From contig NZ_BJNT01000001.1 in the NCBI RefSeq assembly GCF_006539825.1, positions 97,832 to 161,831 on the forward strand: a stretch of 64,000 nucleotides of DNA, written 5' to 3'. The translations under genes and the position numbers were made by a program. Positions 1 to 9,011 of the stretch are shown piece after piece. The stretch is from Corynebacterium variabile (GTDB taxonomy: Bacteria > Actinomycetota > Actinomycetes > Mycobacteriales > Mycobacteriaceae). A model generated the notes under the pieces. The model ran no database searches, had not been told where the DNA came from, and saw only the letters and a list, made by a program, of their open reading frames with translations. Position 1 is the stretch's first letter, and the number at the start of each line of letters is the position of its first letter.

Positions 1-384
1 CAGCTCTGGAACGCGACCGCCGCGGATCTCTTCGAGTCCATCGCCGCGCTGGCGACCTTCGCCACCGTCTTCGTCTGGCTGATGATCCTGCTGGCCCACC
101 TCGCCAGCCGCTACGGCTGGGGTGGCGGGGAGAGGGTCGACCCGGAATCGCTGTCGTTCCGGGTGCCGTTCTGGCCCTGGGGACAGTATCTCGCGATCGC
201 CGTCATCCTCGTCACCTTCGGCACGATGTTCTGGCTCGCGGAGTACCGCTCGGCGCTGCTCGCCGGTGTCATCTTCACGGTCGGCATGAGCCTGCTCTAT
301 CCCCTCTCCCGGCACCGTACACGGTCGACAGACCAGGGCCTCACGGGGCAGCAGGGGGATCCGGAGACCCCGTCAACCCCGTAA
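1..384 (+). CDS. Amino-acid permease (APC/AAT family), C-terminal fragment
   Basis: The reading frame is open from the first base of the window, so the 5' end lies outside; 127 residues remain. They hold a hydrophobic helix (TFATVFVWLMILLAHLASR), a short cytoplasmic stretch with FRVPFWPWGQYLAIA, and two more membrane segments before a polar tail. A FR-x-P-F-x-P-x-x-x-Y-L loop followed by the last two helices is typical of the C-terminus of AAT-family amino-acid/proton symporters (AroP, CycA, GabP type). The inner-membrane location is clear; the substrate cannot be told from this fragment. It is followed by a gap of about 140 nt before gapB on the same strand. Confidence 0.75.
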   Translation, partial: QLWNATAADLFESIAALATFATVFVWLMILLAHLASRYGWGGGERVDPESLSFRVPFWPWGQYLAIAVILVTFGTMFWLAEYRSALLAGVIFTVGMSLLYPLSRHRTRSTDQGLTGQQGDPETPSTP

Positions 385-525
385 ACAGACATGCGACTAG
401 GACGCCATGTGGGGTTTGAACTACCGTAGGGGGTGAACCGGCACCCCACCCGGGAGCACACCCGGAAACCGACGCGTCCGGAACCCCCGTCAGATACCGT
501 CTCCACGACTTTGAACAGGACCCCT

Positions 526-1983
526 ATGACTGCACAGGCCCCCGCCAACCAGAGCGACTGGAGCAACCGCATCGCCCTGGCGCAGGAGATCCTCCCGCTG
601 ATCACCCGGCTGCACAACGAGCACAACGTCGTCACCTCGGTGTTCGGTCGCCTGCTCGTCAATGTCACCGACATCGACATCATCAAGAGCCACCGCTACG
701 CCCGTCTGGTCACCGACCGCGAGCTGCCGCTGAGCTCCACCCTGCCGATCCTGCAGGAACTGGTGGAGATGAACCTCGGTACCGCCTCGATCGACCTGGG
801 CCGGCTGGCCACCGGTTTCGAGGCCGAGGGTGGCAGGAACCTCCGCGAGTACCTCGAGCGTGAACTCGCCGACGTCCTCAACCAGCACATCGAGAAGGAC
901 CCGGTGGATATCGTCCTCTACGGCTTCGGCCGCATCGGACGCCTGCTGGCCCGCATCCTCATCTCCCGCGAGGCAACCTACGGGGGTGTCCGCCTCCGCG
1001 CTGTCGTCCTGCGCAAGAAGAGCTCCGACGACATCGAGAAGCGTGCCAGCCTGCTGCGCCGCGACTCGATCCACGGTGCCTTCGACGGGACGATCACCGT
1101 CGACGAGGAGAATGAGATCATCTGGGCCAACGGCACCGCCATCCAGGTCATCTACGCCTCCGACCCGTCCGACATCGACTACACCTCCTACGGCATCAAC
1201 GACGCCATCGTCGTCGACAACACCGGCGTCTGGCGTGACCGCGACGGGCTGTCCCGCCACCTGGAGTCCAAGGGCGTGTCCAAGGTCCTGCTCACCGCAC
1301 CGGGCAAGGGCGACGTGAAGAACATCGTCTACGGGATCAACCACGGCGACATCGCGCCGGAGGACCGCGTCCTGTCCGCGGCGTCCTGCACCACCAACGG
1401 CATCACCCCGGTGCTCAAGGTCATCGACGACCGCTACGGCATCGTCCACGGCCACGTCGAGACGGTCCACTCGTTCACCAACGACCAGAACCTCACCGAC
1501 AACTTCCACAAGGGTCCGCGTCGTGGCCGCTCCGCCGGCCTGAACATGGTCCTCACCGAAACCGGTGCCGCCAAGGCCGTCGCGAAGGCACTCCCGGAGC
1601 TGGCCGGCAAGCTCACCGGTAACGCGATCCGCGTCCCCACCCCGGATGTGTCGATGGCCGTACTGAACCTCAACCTGGACAAGGAGACCACCCGCGACGA
1701 GGTCAACGAGTACCTCCACAAGGTGGCACTGCACTCCAACCTGCGTCAGCAGATCGACTACATCAAGTCCCCGGACGTGGTCTCCTCCGACTTCGTCGGT
1801 TCCACCCATGCCGGCATCGTCGACGGCCTGGCCACCATCGCCGAGGGAAAGAATCTCGTGCTCTACGTCTGGTACGACAACGAGTTCGGCTACTCCAACC
1901 AGGTGATCCGCATCGTCGAGGACATCGCCGGAGCCCGCCCGCAGGTGTACCCGACCCGGATGGAGCCCGCCGAACTGGCGTAG
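526..1983 (+). CDS. gapB: Glyceraldehyde-3-phosphate dehydrogenase, GapB type
   Basis: Interconverts glyceraldehyde-3-phosphate and 1,3-bisphosphoglycerate in the cytosol. At 485 aa it matches the long GapB class of corynebacteria (about 480 aa), not the roughly 335-aa glycolytic GapA. An N-terminal extension of about 125 residues precedes the Rossmann motif YGFGRIGRL; the active site SCTTN places the catalytic cysteine at residue 288; WYDNEFGYSNQV is the C-terminal GAPDH signature. I chose ATG 526 because AGGA lies about 6 nt upstream and the protein then begins like GapB homologues; an in-frame GTG at 433 would add 31 unlikely residues. In C. glutamicum this paralogue serves gluconeogenesis, which fits the presence of glpX in the window. 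Confidence 0.92.
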   Translation: MTAQAPANQSDWSNRIALAQEILPLITRLHNEHNVVTSVFGRLLVNVTDIDIIKSHRYARLVTDRELPLSSTLPILQELVEMNLGTASIDLGRLATGFEAEGGRNLREYLERELADVLNQHIEKDPVDIVLYGFGRIGRLLARILISREATYGGVRLRAVVLRKKSSDDIEKRASLLRRDSIHGAFDGTITVDEENEIIWANGTAIQVIYASDPSDIDYTSYGINDAIVVDNTGVWRDRDGLSRHLESKGVSKVLLTAPGKGDVKNIVYGINHGDIAPEDRVLSAASCTTNGITPVLKVIDDRYGIVHGHVETVHSFTNDQNLTDNFHKGPRRGRSAGLNMVLTETGAAKAVAKALPELAGKLTGNAIRVPTPDVSMAVLNLNLDKETTRDEVNEYLHKVALHSNLRQQIDYIKSPDVVSSDFVGSTHAGIVDGLATIAEGKNLVLYVWYDNEFGYSNQVIRIVEDIAGARPQVYPTRMEPAELA

Positions 1984-2013
1984 GTTTCCGCTCCACAGGG
2001 CCTGCACACGACA

Positions 2014-2050
2014 ACGCCCACCCGTCCGGAACACCGGACCGTGTGGGCGT
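2014..2050. terminator. Hairpin terminator between convergent genes
   Basis: ACGCCCAC at 2014-2021 pairs with GTGGGCGT at 2043-2050, and inside it GTCCGG pairs with CCGGAC. It lies just after gapB and just beyond the stop of the opposing gene at 2091, so it can end both transcripts. There is no strong T-run. Confidence 0.75.
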
Positions 2051-2090
2051 CGTGCTGCCGGGGTCAGCGTGCAATCAGCACGGAAGACGC

Positions 2091-2879
2091 TCAGGCGTGC
2101 TCGTCACTGTTGCCGTCATCGCCGTCTTCCCCGTCCTCCTCCCAGAACTCTTCGAGCGGCACCAGGAGCTCCTCCCAGGCCGAGGCCTGCTCCTGCGCGA
2201 CGAAGAGGACATCGAAAAGCCGGTCGAAGTCCTGGTAGGACCCCAGTTCGAGGATCTCCTCGGTCATGTCCGCGATGTCGTGGACCAGGCCCTCCAGGAT
2301 CCGTTGACGGTCAGCCTCGGAGGAATGGAAGACACCGTCTGTGACGTCCTCCGGATCCGGGTCCACTTCCTCATCCCAGATCTCACCGACCGCCTGGTCC
2401 ATGAGATCCTCGAAGTCCTCGCCGAGGGTGACGAACTGCACCCGCGCAGTGGGGGTACCTTCCTCGCCCTCGAAGGTCACGACGATCTCCGAGCTCTCCC
2501 CGACCTCCGCGCTGACCGTCAACGCGTCCACCGGATCCTGGACGAACTCGAGGTCGGCGATGCGGGGGTCAGTGCCCTCCATGAGATCGCGGACCGTGCC
2601 GACCACCAGGTCGGTGGCGACGTGGCGGGCCACCGTGGCGACGGCGTCCTCCACCGAGAAGACGACACCGACGAGGGCTGCCTCGAACTCCTCGTCATCC
2701 TCGGAGACATCAGCCATGGCCAGGAAGACGTTCGCACCGGGGATCCCGGTCCCCCCGGTGATGTCGACGAACTGGACCTCCAGATCCTCCGACACCGGAA
2801 CGAAGAGGGTGCCGTCATTGACGCGGGATTCAATCCCCTCCGCGTCGAGTGCTTCAGCGATGTCCACATAGAAACCCAC
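2091..2879 (-). CDS. Conserved acidic protein of unknown function
   Basis: 262 aa, very rich in Asp and Glu, with a strongly acidic C-terminus (EEFWEEDGEDGDDGNSDEH) and no signal peptide or membrane segment, so cytosolic. I do not recognise a domain; the N-terminal half alternates beta-like hydrophobic stretches (VQFVDITGG, NVFLAMADVSE) and could be an adaptor-like fold, but that is only an impression. The start is a GTG with AGGAGG about 9 nt upstream. It is divergent from odhA across a 250-nt gap and convergent with gapB. It may be a Corynebacteriales family protein; the function is unknown. Confidence 0.75.
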   Translation of the reverse strand: MGFYVDIAEALDAEGIESRVNDGTLFVPVSEDLEVQFVDITGGTGIPGANVFLAMADVSEDDEEFEAALVGVVFSVEDAVATVARHVATDLVVGTVRDLMEGTDPRIADLEFVQDPVDALTVSAEVGESSEIVVTFEGEEGTPTARVQFVTLGEDFEDLMDQAVGEIWDEEVDPDPEDVTDGVFHSSEADRQRILEGLVHDIADMTEEILELGSYQDFDRLFDVLFVAQEQASAWEELLVPLEEFWEEDGEDGDDGNSDEHA

Positions 2880-3010
2880 GAGGGGAACCTCCTACGGTCC
2901 ACTCCGAACGGGTCTCGCCCCGGGCACATCACCCGGGTACGCCGTCGGAACCGTCACCCATGCTAGCCGACACCGGACCGACCGGGAGTGCCCCTGGCGG
3001 AGAAGCAACT

Positions 3011-3045
3011 GAAAATATACTTTTTGTCCCCGGTTCCCCGGACAA
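3011..3045. promoter_or_regulatory. AT-rich block and dyad upstream of odhA
   Basis: The 250-nt gap between the divergent gene at 2879 and odhA holds an AT-rich run (GAAAATATACTTTTTG, 3011-3026) overlapping a dyad, TTGTCC at 3024-3029 and GGACAA at 3040-3045, spaced by 10 nt. This is a plausible operator or promoter for odhA, about 85-105 nt upstream of its start. No known regulator consensus could be assigned by eye. Confidence 0.35.
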
Positions 3046-3130
3046 CCCCTTCGACATCGTGGTACAGGACACATGTAGTAGGGTGGTTGGTCGAGATTGA
3101 CAACATCATGAAATGAGGCGAGGACCTGCT

Positions 3131-6100
3131 GTGAACAGCTCCAATTTCGGTTCCAACGAATGGCTGGTCGACCAGATGTACCAGCAGTTCAAGGAGGACC
3201 CGCAGTCCGTGGACAAGGAATGGCGGGACTTCTTCTCCGAGGGGAAGACCACCGGTGACGCGACCCCGGCAGCCGCTCCGAAAGACACGACCGTGACGGC
3301 CCCGGCGACCACCCCCGCCGCCGCCCCGGTGACGACCCCTAAGACCGCTCCGGCCGGCGTCCCGTCCACCCCCGCCGCGGGGCGTCCGGTCAGTGCCGCA
3401 GCTTCCATCAGCGGCAACGTCGCACCGTCGGCCAACCCGATCCCGACCCGCGTCGCTCCCCCGGCACCGAAGGGCGCCGCCGAGCCGCTCACCGCGGGTG
3501 AGGCGAACCTCAAGGGCGCCCAGCGTGCGATCGCCAAGAACATGGACGCCTCCCTGACGATCCCGACGGCCACCACCGTCCGGGACATGCCGGCGAAGCT
3601 CATGTTCGAGAACCGGGCGATGGTCAACGACCACCTCCGCTCCCAGGGCCGCGGCAAGATCAGCTTCACCCACATCCTCGGTTGGGCACTGATCAACGCC
3701 GTCAAGGCGCACCCGACGATGAACAACAGCTACAAGGTCATCGACGGCAAGCCGGCTGTGGTCACCCCCGAGCACATCAACCTCGGACTGGCCATCGACC
3801 TCGTCTCCAAGAACGGCAGCCGCAACCTCGTTGTCGCCGCCATCCGTGAGTGCGAGACCCTCACCTTCGAGGGCTTCGTCGACGCCTACGAGGACATCGT
3901 CGTCCGCGCCCGCCAGGGCAAGCTGACGATGGACGACTTCTCCGGCGTCACCATCCAGCTGACCAACCCCGGCGGCATCGGTACCCGCCACTCCGTGCCC
4001 CGCCTCACCAACGGTCAGGGTGCGGTCATCGGTGTCGGTGCCATGGACTACCCGGCGGAGTTCGCCGGCGCCTCCCAGGACCGTCTCGCCGACCTGGGTG
4101 TCGGCAAGCTCGTCACCGTCACCTCGACCTACGACCACCGCATCATCCAGGGTGCGGAGTCCGGCGAGTTCCTGCGTGACATGAGCCGCCAGCTCATCGA
4201 CGACGGCTTCTGGGACGAGATCTTCATCTCCCTGCGCATTCCCTACGCCCCCACCCGCTGGTCCCAGGATATGCCGGATTCCGGCGTGGACAAGTCCACC
4301 CGGGTCATGCAGCTCATCGAGTCCTACCGTTCCCGCGGCCACCTCATCGCCGACGTCAACCCGCTGCACTGGGCCCAGCCCGGCCTGCCGGTGCCGGACC
4401 ACTCCGACCTCGACATCGAGAGCCACGGCCTGACCCTCTGGGACCTGGACCGTAAGTTCAACGTCGGTGGCTTCGCCGGTCGCGAGACGATGACCCTGCG
4501 TGAGGTCCTCGCGACCCTGCGCCAGGCCTACACCCTCAAGGTCGGCTCCGAGTACACCCACATCCTCGACAAGGACGAGCGTCTCTGGCTGCAGGAGCAC
4601 ATCGAGGCCGGTCAGCAGAAGCTGTCCAACCCCGAGCAGAAGTACCTGCTGCAGAAGCTGAACTCCGCCGAGGCTTTCGAGAACTTCCTCCAGACCAAGT
4701 ACATCGGCCAGAAGCGCTTCTCCCTCGAGGGCGCCGAGGCCCTCATCCCGATGCTGGACGCCGCCGCGGACCAGGCTGCCGAGCAGGGCCTCGAAGAGAT
4801 CGTCATCGGTATGCCCCACCGTGGTCGTCTCAACGTCCTGGCGAACATCGTCGGCAAGCCGTACTCCACCATCTTCGGTGAGTTTGAGGGCAACATCGAG
4901 CCCGCCGCCGCCGGTGGATCCGGTGACGTGAAGTACCACCTGGGCGCCGAGGGTGTGTACACCCAGATGTTCGGCGACAACGACATCAAGGTCACCCTGA
5001 CCGCGAACCCGTCCCACCTCGAGGCCGTCAACCCGGTTATGGAGGGTCTGGCCCGCGCCCACCAGGACCTGTCCCCGAACGCCGAACAGCGTCCGATCAT
5101 GCCGATCCTCATGCACGGTGACGCCGCCTTCACGGGCCTGGGCATCGTCCAGGAGACCCTCAACATGGCCCAGCTGCGCGGTTACACCGTCGGTGGCACG
5201 GTCCACGTCGTGGTCAACAACCAGATCGGCTTCACCACCACCCCGGACCGTGGCCGCTCCACCCACTACGCCACCGACATCGCCAAGGGCTTCGACGCCC
5301 CGGTCTTCCACGTCAACGGTGACGACCCCGAGGCCGTCGTCTGGGTCGCCCGTCTGGCCGTCGAATACCGCCGTCGTTTCGGCAAGGACGTCTTCATCGA
5401 CATGGTGTGCTACCGCCGCCGCGGTCACAACGAGTCCGACGACCCGTCGATGACCCAGCCGGAGCTGTACAGCATCATCGAGGACCGTCCGACCGTGCGC
5501 TCCATCTACCACGACACGCTCGTGGGACGTGGCGACATCACAGCCGAGGACGCCCAGCGCGCCGCCGACGACTTCCACGGCCAGCTGGAGGCCGTCTTCA
5601 ACCAGGTCAAGGAAGGCATCACGGCTGCCACCCCGGCCGCCCAGACCGGCATCGCCGGCGGTCAGGCCCTGACCACCGGCCTGGACACCTCCATCACCGC
5701 GGACGTCATCGCCGAGATCGGCGACAGCTTCTCCGTGGACGCCCCGGAGGGCTTCAACATCCACCAGCGGGTCCGCTCCGTGGTCAAGCGTCGCCACCAG
5801 ATGTCCCGCGAGGGCAAGATCGACTGGGCCTTCGGCGAACTGCTCGCCTTCGGCTCCCTGGCCCGTGAAGGACGCCTCGTGCGCCTCGCCGGTGAGGATT
5901 CCCAGCGCGGTACCTTCACCCAGCGCCACGCGATCCTCTTCGACTCGGAGACCAACCAGCCCTTCAGCCCGCTGGAGGAGGTCGCCCGCAAGGCCGGCAA
6001 CGGCGGTTCCTTCCGTGCCTTCAACTCCCCGCTCACCGAGTACGCCGGTATGGGCTTCGAGTACGGCTACTCCGTCGGCAACCTCGACGCCGTCGTCGCC

Positions 6101-6868
6101 TGGGAGGCCCAGTTCGGTGACTTCGCCGACGGCGCCCAGACCATCATCGACGAGTACATCTCCTCCGGTGAGGCCAAGTGGGGCCAGCTGTCGAGCGTCA
6201 TCCTGCTCCTGCCGCACGGCTACGAGGGCCAGGGCCCGGACCACTCCTCGGCCCGTATCGAGCGCTACCTGCAGATGGCCGCCGAGGGATCGATGACCAT
6301 CGCCCAGCCGTCCACCCCTGCCAACCACTTCCACCTGCTGCGCCGCCACGCTCTGGGCACCATGCGTCGTCCGCTGGTCGTCTTCACCCCGAAGTCGATG
6401 CTGCGCAACAAGGCCGCGACCTCCACCGTCGAGGACTTCACCAAGGTCACGAAGTTCCAGTCCGTGCTGGACGACCCGCGCTTCGCCGACGGCACCGCCG
6501 ACCGCTCCGGGGTCAAGAAGGTGCTCATGTGCACAGGCAAGATCTACTACGACCTGGAGAAGAAGCGCGCAGAGGAAGGACGCGACGATGTCGCCATCGT
6601 CCGCGTCGAGATGCTGCACCCGATCCCGCACAACCGGATCCGCGAGACCGTCGCCGAGGGTTACCCGGGCGCCGAGGTCCGCTGGGTCCAGGATGAGCCG
6701 GCCAACCAGGGCGCCTGGCCCTTCCTGGCCCTCAACCTGCCGGAGCGGATCCCGGGCTTCACCATGAAGCGCGTCTCCCGCCGTGCCCAGTCCTCCACCG
6801 CCACCGGTGTCGCCAAGGTCCACCACCTTGAGCAGGAGGCCCTCCTCAACGAGGCCTTCGCCGACTAG
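3131..6868 (+). CDS. odhA: 2-oxoglutarate dehydrogenase, fused E2/E1 (OdhA)
   Basis: Decarboxylates 2-oxoglutarate and passes the succinyl group on to CoA in the TCA cycle. At 1245 aa it has the actinobacterial layout: a short E1-type N-terminus (NEWLVDQMYQQFKED), an Ala/Pro/Thr linker (about residues 40-110), a dihydrolipoamide succinyltransferase catalytic domain with the HR-I-I-Q-G motif (His336), then the thiamine-diphosphate E1 domain (MPHRGRLNVL; HGDAAF with Asp664). There is no lipoyl domain; in C. glutamicum the lipoyl group comes from AceF in a hybrid PDH/ODH complex, and OdhI inhibits the E1. I chose GTG 3131, 6 nt after GAGGCGAGGA, because homologues start with this segment; ATG 3113 is possible. 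Confidence 0.97.
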   Translation: MNSSNFGSNEWLVDQMYQQFKEDPQSVDKEWRDFFSEGKTTGDATPAAAPKDTTVTAPATTPAAAPVTTPKTAPAGVPSTPAAGRPVSAAASISGNVAPSANPIPTRVAPPAPKGAAEPLTAGEANLKGAQRAIAKNMDASLTIPTATTVRDMPAKLMFENRAMVNDHLRSQGRGKISFTHILGWALINAVKAHPTMNNSYKVIDGKPAVVTPEHINLGLAIDLVSKNGSRNLVVAAIRECETLTFEGFVDAYEDIVVRARQGKLTMDDFSGVTIQLTNPGGIGTRHSVPRLTNGQGAVIGVGAMDYPAEFAGASQDRLADLGVGKLVTVTSTYDHRIIQGAESGEFLRDMSRQLIDDGFWDEIFISLRIPYAPTRWSQDMPDSGVDKSTRVMQLIESYRSRGHLIADVNPLHWAQPGLPVPDHSDLDIESHGLTLWDLDRKFNVGGFAGRETMTLREVLATLRQAYTLKVGSEYTHILDKDERLWLQEHIEAGQQKLSNPEQKYLLQKLNSAEAFENFLQTKYIGQKRFSLEGAEALIPMLDAAADQAAEQGLEEIVIGMPHRGRLNVLANIVGKPYSTIFGEFEGNIEPAAAGGSGDVKYHLGAEGVYTQMFGDNDIKVTLTANPSHLEAVNPVMEGLARAHQDLSPNAEQRPIMPILMHGDAAFTGLGIVQETLNMAQLRGYTVGGTVHVVVNNQIGFTTTPDRGRSTHYATDIAKGFDAPVFHVNGDDPEAVVWVARLAVEYRRRFGKDVFIDMVCYRRRGHNESDDPSMTQPELYSIIEDRPTVRSIYHDTLVGRGDITAEDAQRAADDFHGQLEAVFNQVKEGITAATPAAQTGIAGGQALTTGLDTSITADVIAEIGDSFSVDAPEGFNIHQRVRSVVKRRHQMSREGKIDWAFGELLAFGSLAREGRLVRLAGEDSQRGTFTQRHAILFDSETNQPFSPLEEVARKAGNGGSFRAFNSPLTEYAGMGFEYGYSVGNLDAVVAWEAQFGDFADGAQTIIDEYISSGEAKWGQLSSVILLLPHGYEGQGPDHSSARIERYLQMAAEGSMTIAQPSTPANHFHLLRRHALGTMRRPLVVFTPKSMLRNKAATSTVEDFTKVTKFQSVLDDPRFADGTADRSGVKKVLMCTGKIYYDLEKKRAEEGRDDVAIVRVEMLHPIPHNRIRETVAEGYPGAEVRWVQDEPANQGAWPFLALNLPERIPGFTMKRVSRRAQSSTATGVAKVHHLEQEALLNEAFAD

Positions 6869-6895
6869 CCCGCGGCCGGGCTTTCAGGGCCCTCA

Positions 6896-6940
6896 GGCAC
6901 AGACCCCCGCACCGGATCATCCGGTGCGGGGGTCTGTGCC
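6896..6940. terminator. Strong bidirectional terminator after odhA
   Basis: A perfect 20-bp stem (6896-6915 with 6921-6940) around the loop ATCAT. It sits 27 nt after the odhA stop and 20 nt beyond the stop of the minus-strand lipoprotein gene, so it can serve both. TTCTGTCTGT follows on the plus strand. Confidence 0.9.
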
Positions 6941-6960
6941 TTCTGTCTGTCAGCTGCCGC

Positions 6961-7578
6961 CTACTCCGCCGCAGCGCGCAGGTCCTCGGTCGTCACTCCC
7001 CCGGCGATGTCGTTGAGCGCCTTCCGGTCCGCCCGGTCCATCGTCGGCTTGGCGTACAGGGCCACGGTGTTCTGCGGCAGTGAATCATCATCACAGGCCA
7101 CCGACTGGCCCGGATCCGCAGCCTGCAGGTCGGTGGGCAGGGCCGAGACCATCGTGGAGTGGGTGATGTCCCGCCACATGTCCCGGTCCACGCCCCCGGA
7201 GTCCTGCGCCTCCGCGTAGAGCCCCCGCAGTTCCTGCCCTTTGGCCGCGTCAAGGGTGTCCAGCAGCTCGCCGACGCACCCGGTGACCACGGTGAGTCCA
7301 CCGTCGCGCAACTCCCCGATACGGTCACCGGCGTCCACCGTGGTCACCTCGACGCTGCGTCCGGCGTCCTTGAGCTTCGCACCGACCTTCTCCGCCAACG
7401 CCTGCTGCAACGGGTCATCGGTGGCCCCGACGGTCACGGGCCCGTCCGTGGACGCGGCGACAGCGGCCTGCTGCGGCACCGTGGCCGTCGAACTGCAGGA
7501 CGCCAGCGGCAGGGTGAGTGCGGTCATCGCCGTCAGCGCGCCGGACACGACAACTACGCCTCGTCGGGTGCGGCCCAT
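6961..7578 (-). CDS. Lipoprotein resembling a shortened OpuAC-type solute-binding protein
   Basis: 205 aa. The N-terminus MGRTRRGVVVV plus a hydrophobic stretch and the lipobox LASC is a lipoprotein signal. The mature part starts PVTVGATDDPLQQALAEK, which resembles the opening of glycine-betaine/choline (OpuAC-like) binding proteins. The whole domain is only about 180 residues against the usual 270 or so, so it is either a reduced family member or a different fold. Its ATG overlaps the stop of the upstream small membrane gene (TGATG), implying translational coupling. No ABC permease or ATPase is adjacent, so transport is not supported by context. Confidence 0.65.
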   Translation of the reverse strand: MGRTRRGVVVVSGALTAMTALTLPLASCSSTATVPQQAAVAASTDGPVTVGATDDPLQQALAEKVGAKLKDAGRSVEVTTVDAGDRIGELRDGGLTVVTGCVGELLDTLDAAKGQELRGLYAEAQDSGGVDRDMWRDITHSTMVSALPTDLQAADPGQSVACDDDSLPQNTVALYAKPTMDRADRKALNDIAGGVTTEDLRAAAE

Positions 7579-7772
7579 CAGAACCACACCGCCATGATGA
7601 GCACGACCAGCGCGATCCACGGGACCAGTCCCCACCACCGGTTGTGGTCGCTGGCCAGTGCCCCGGCCGTCGCCACCGCGCCTGCCACGGCATGCGGGAT
7701 CCACAGTGTGTTCCCCGCGACGGCGAGAATCACGGCGAGGCCGCAGAGGCCGCCGGCGATCAGTCGGGTCAT
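7578..7772 (-). CDS. Small two-helix membrane protein
   Basis: 64 aa with two hydrophobic segments (LIAGGLCGLAVILAVAG and WGLVPWIALVVLIMAVWF) joined by a short loop (SDHNRWW). No known domain. Its last base is the first base of the following lipoprotein gene (TGATG), so the pair is probably cotranscribed and coupled. The function is unknown; it may anchor or assist the lipoprotein (inference). Confidence 0.6.
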   Translation of the reverse strand: MTRLIAGGLCGLAVILAVAGNTLWIPHAVAGAVATAGALASDHNRWWGLVPWIALVVLIMAVWF

Positions 7773-7896
7773 GGTTGTCAGTCACCCGGTCCTTCCCTCG
7801 GTTCGGTGCTGTCCGTCCCGACCAGAGTAGTCACTGACACCGGGGGTGCAGCGCAACGCCCCGCCACATCATGCACTGATCTGGTTGACTGTCATC

Positions 7897-8964
7897 ATGA
7901 GCAGTCCCCTCTCCGTCGCAGAAGCACACTGCACCGTCTACCGCGCCGACAACCGGGCCGACAACCGGGACAGTTCATCCGGTGCCGCCGCTGCCGCAGG
8001 TTCTGCTGAACGCTTCGAGCTCAACACCACCACCGGCGACGTCGAGGCACTGCGCCACGCCCACGAATCTCTGGGCGAGGGGGACTTCTGCTGGGTCCAT
8101 GTCTCTGAACCGGACGAGGCCGTCATGCACCGGATCGCGGAGATCTTCGGCATCCACGAACTCGTCGTGGAGGACGCCGTCACCGCCCATCAACGGGCGA
8201 AGCTCGAGCGCTACAAAAGTCAGCTGCTGTTCGTGTTGCGCACCGTGAACTACACCCCGGGTGGCACCGACACGGACCTCACCCCGGACGTCACCACCGG
8301 CGAGGCACAGGTGATTCTGGGCCGGGACTTCGTCGTCACCGTCACCCACGGTGAGGCTCCGGACCCCACCGACCGGGTCACGGAGAATCTCGAGCGGGTG
8401 TTCCTGCCGCAGACTGTGCTCTACTCCCTGGCCGACGAGATCGTCGACCACTACCTCGACGTGACCCTCCAGCTGGAAGACGATGTCAGTGCGATGGAGA
8501 CCACCGTGTTCGCGCCGTCCATCTCCTTCTCCATCGAGGAGGTCTACCTGCTCATGAGGGAGGTCCTGGAGATACGGCACGCCATCGACCCCCTCACGGT
8601 GGCACTGAAGCTGCTGGTCTCCGACCACGACAACATCATCGACGACAGCCGGACCTATATCCGTGACGTGCTGGACCACCAGATCCTCGCCGCAGACCAC
8701 ACCGGCAACTACGCCGAACGGCTGGCGTCCCTGGTGGACGCCGCGGCCGCCAAGATCTCGCTGCAGCAGAACACCGACATGCGGAAGATCTCCGCCTGGG
8801 CGGCGGTGGCGGTGGTGCCGACGATGATCGCCGGGATCTACGGGATGAACTTCCAGGAGATGCCGGAGCTCGACTGGGCTTTCGGCTATCCGCTGGTCGT
8901 CTGTCTCATGGTCTCGATCTGCGTCGGCCTGATCGCCCTGTTCCGGCACAACCGCTGGCTCTGA
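7897..8964 (+). CDS. corA: CorA-family divalent metal transporter
   Basis: A Mg2+ (possibly Co2+) channel of the inner membrane, 355 aa, in the normal range for CorA. A large acidic N-terminal cytoplasmic domain with a long helical stalk leads to the signature YGMNF, just after transmembrane helix 1 (AAVAVVPTMIAGI), and a second helix (PLVVCLMVSICVGLIALF) ends the protein with the basic tail RHNRWL. I chose ATG 7897; an in-frame GTG at 7846 would add a non-conserved leader. It stands next to an MgtE_N/CBS protein, which supports a role in magnesium homeostasis. Confidence 0.9.
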   Translation: MSSPLSVAEAHCTVYRADNRADNRDSSSGAAAAAGSAERFELNTTTGDVEALRHAHESLGEGDFCWVHVSEPDEAVMHRIAEIFGIHELVVEDAVTAHQRAKLERYKSQLLFVLRTVNYTPGGTDTDLTPDVTTGEAQVILGRDFVVTVTHGEAPDPTDRVTENLERVFLPQTVLYSLADEIVDHYLDVTLQLEDDVSAMETTVFAPSISFSIEEVYLLMREVLEIRHAIDPLTVALKLLVSDHDNIIDDSRTYIRDVLDHQILAADHTGNYAERLASLVDAAAAKISLQQNTDMRKISAWAAVAVVPTMIAGIYGMNFQEMPELDWAFGYPLVVCLMVSICVGLIALFRHNRWL

Positions 8965-8998
8965 CACCTGCTGTGAGCGGTGCGTAGACCACGTCACG

Positions 8999-9004
8999 TA
9001 TCCT
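8999..9004 (+). promoter_or_regulatory. -10 box, probable leaderless promoter of the MgtE_N/CBS gene
   Basis: TATCCT ends 7 nt before ATG 9012 and there is no Shine-Dalgarno, as expected for a leaderless transcript. Confidence 0.5.
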
Positions 9005-9011
9005 CTGCTCT

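Noticed and set aside
490..2034. Minus-strand open frame of over 500 codons opposite gapB
   Set aside because: Same reason: composition of an antisense shadow, no start site, gapB is certain.
2963..6826. Minus-strand open frame of nearly 1290 codons opposite odhA
   Set aside because: It mirrors the codon pattern of odhA, is extremely rich in Val, Gly, Asp and Leu as expected for an antisense frame of a high-GC gene, and has no domain.
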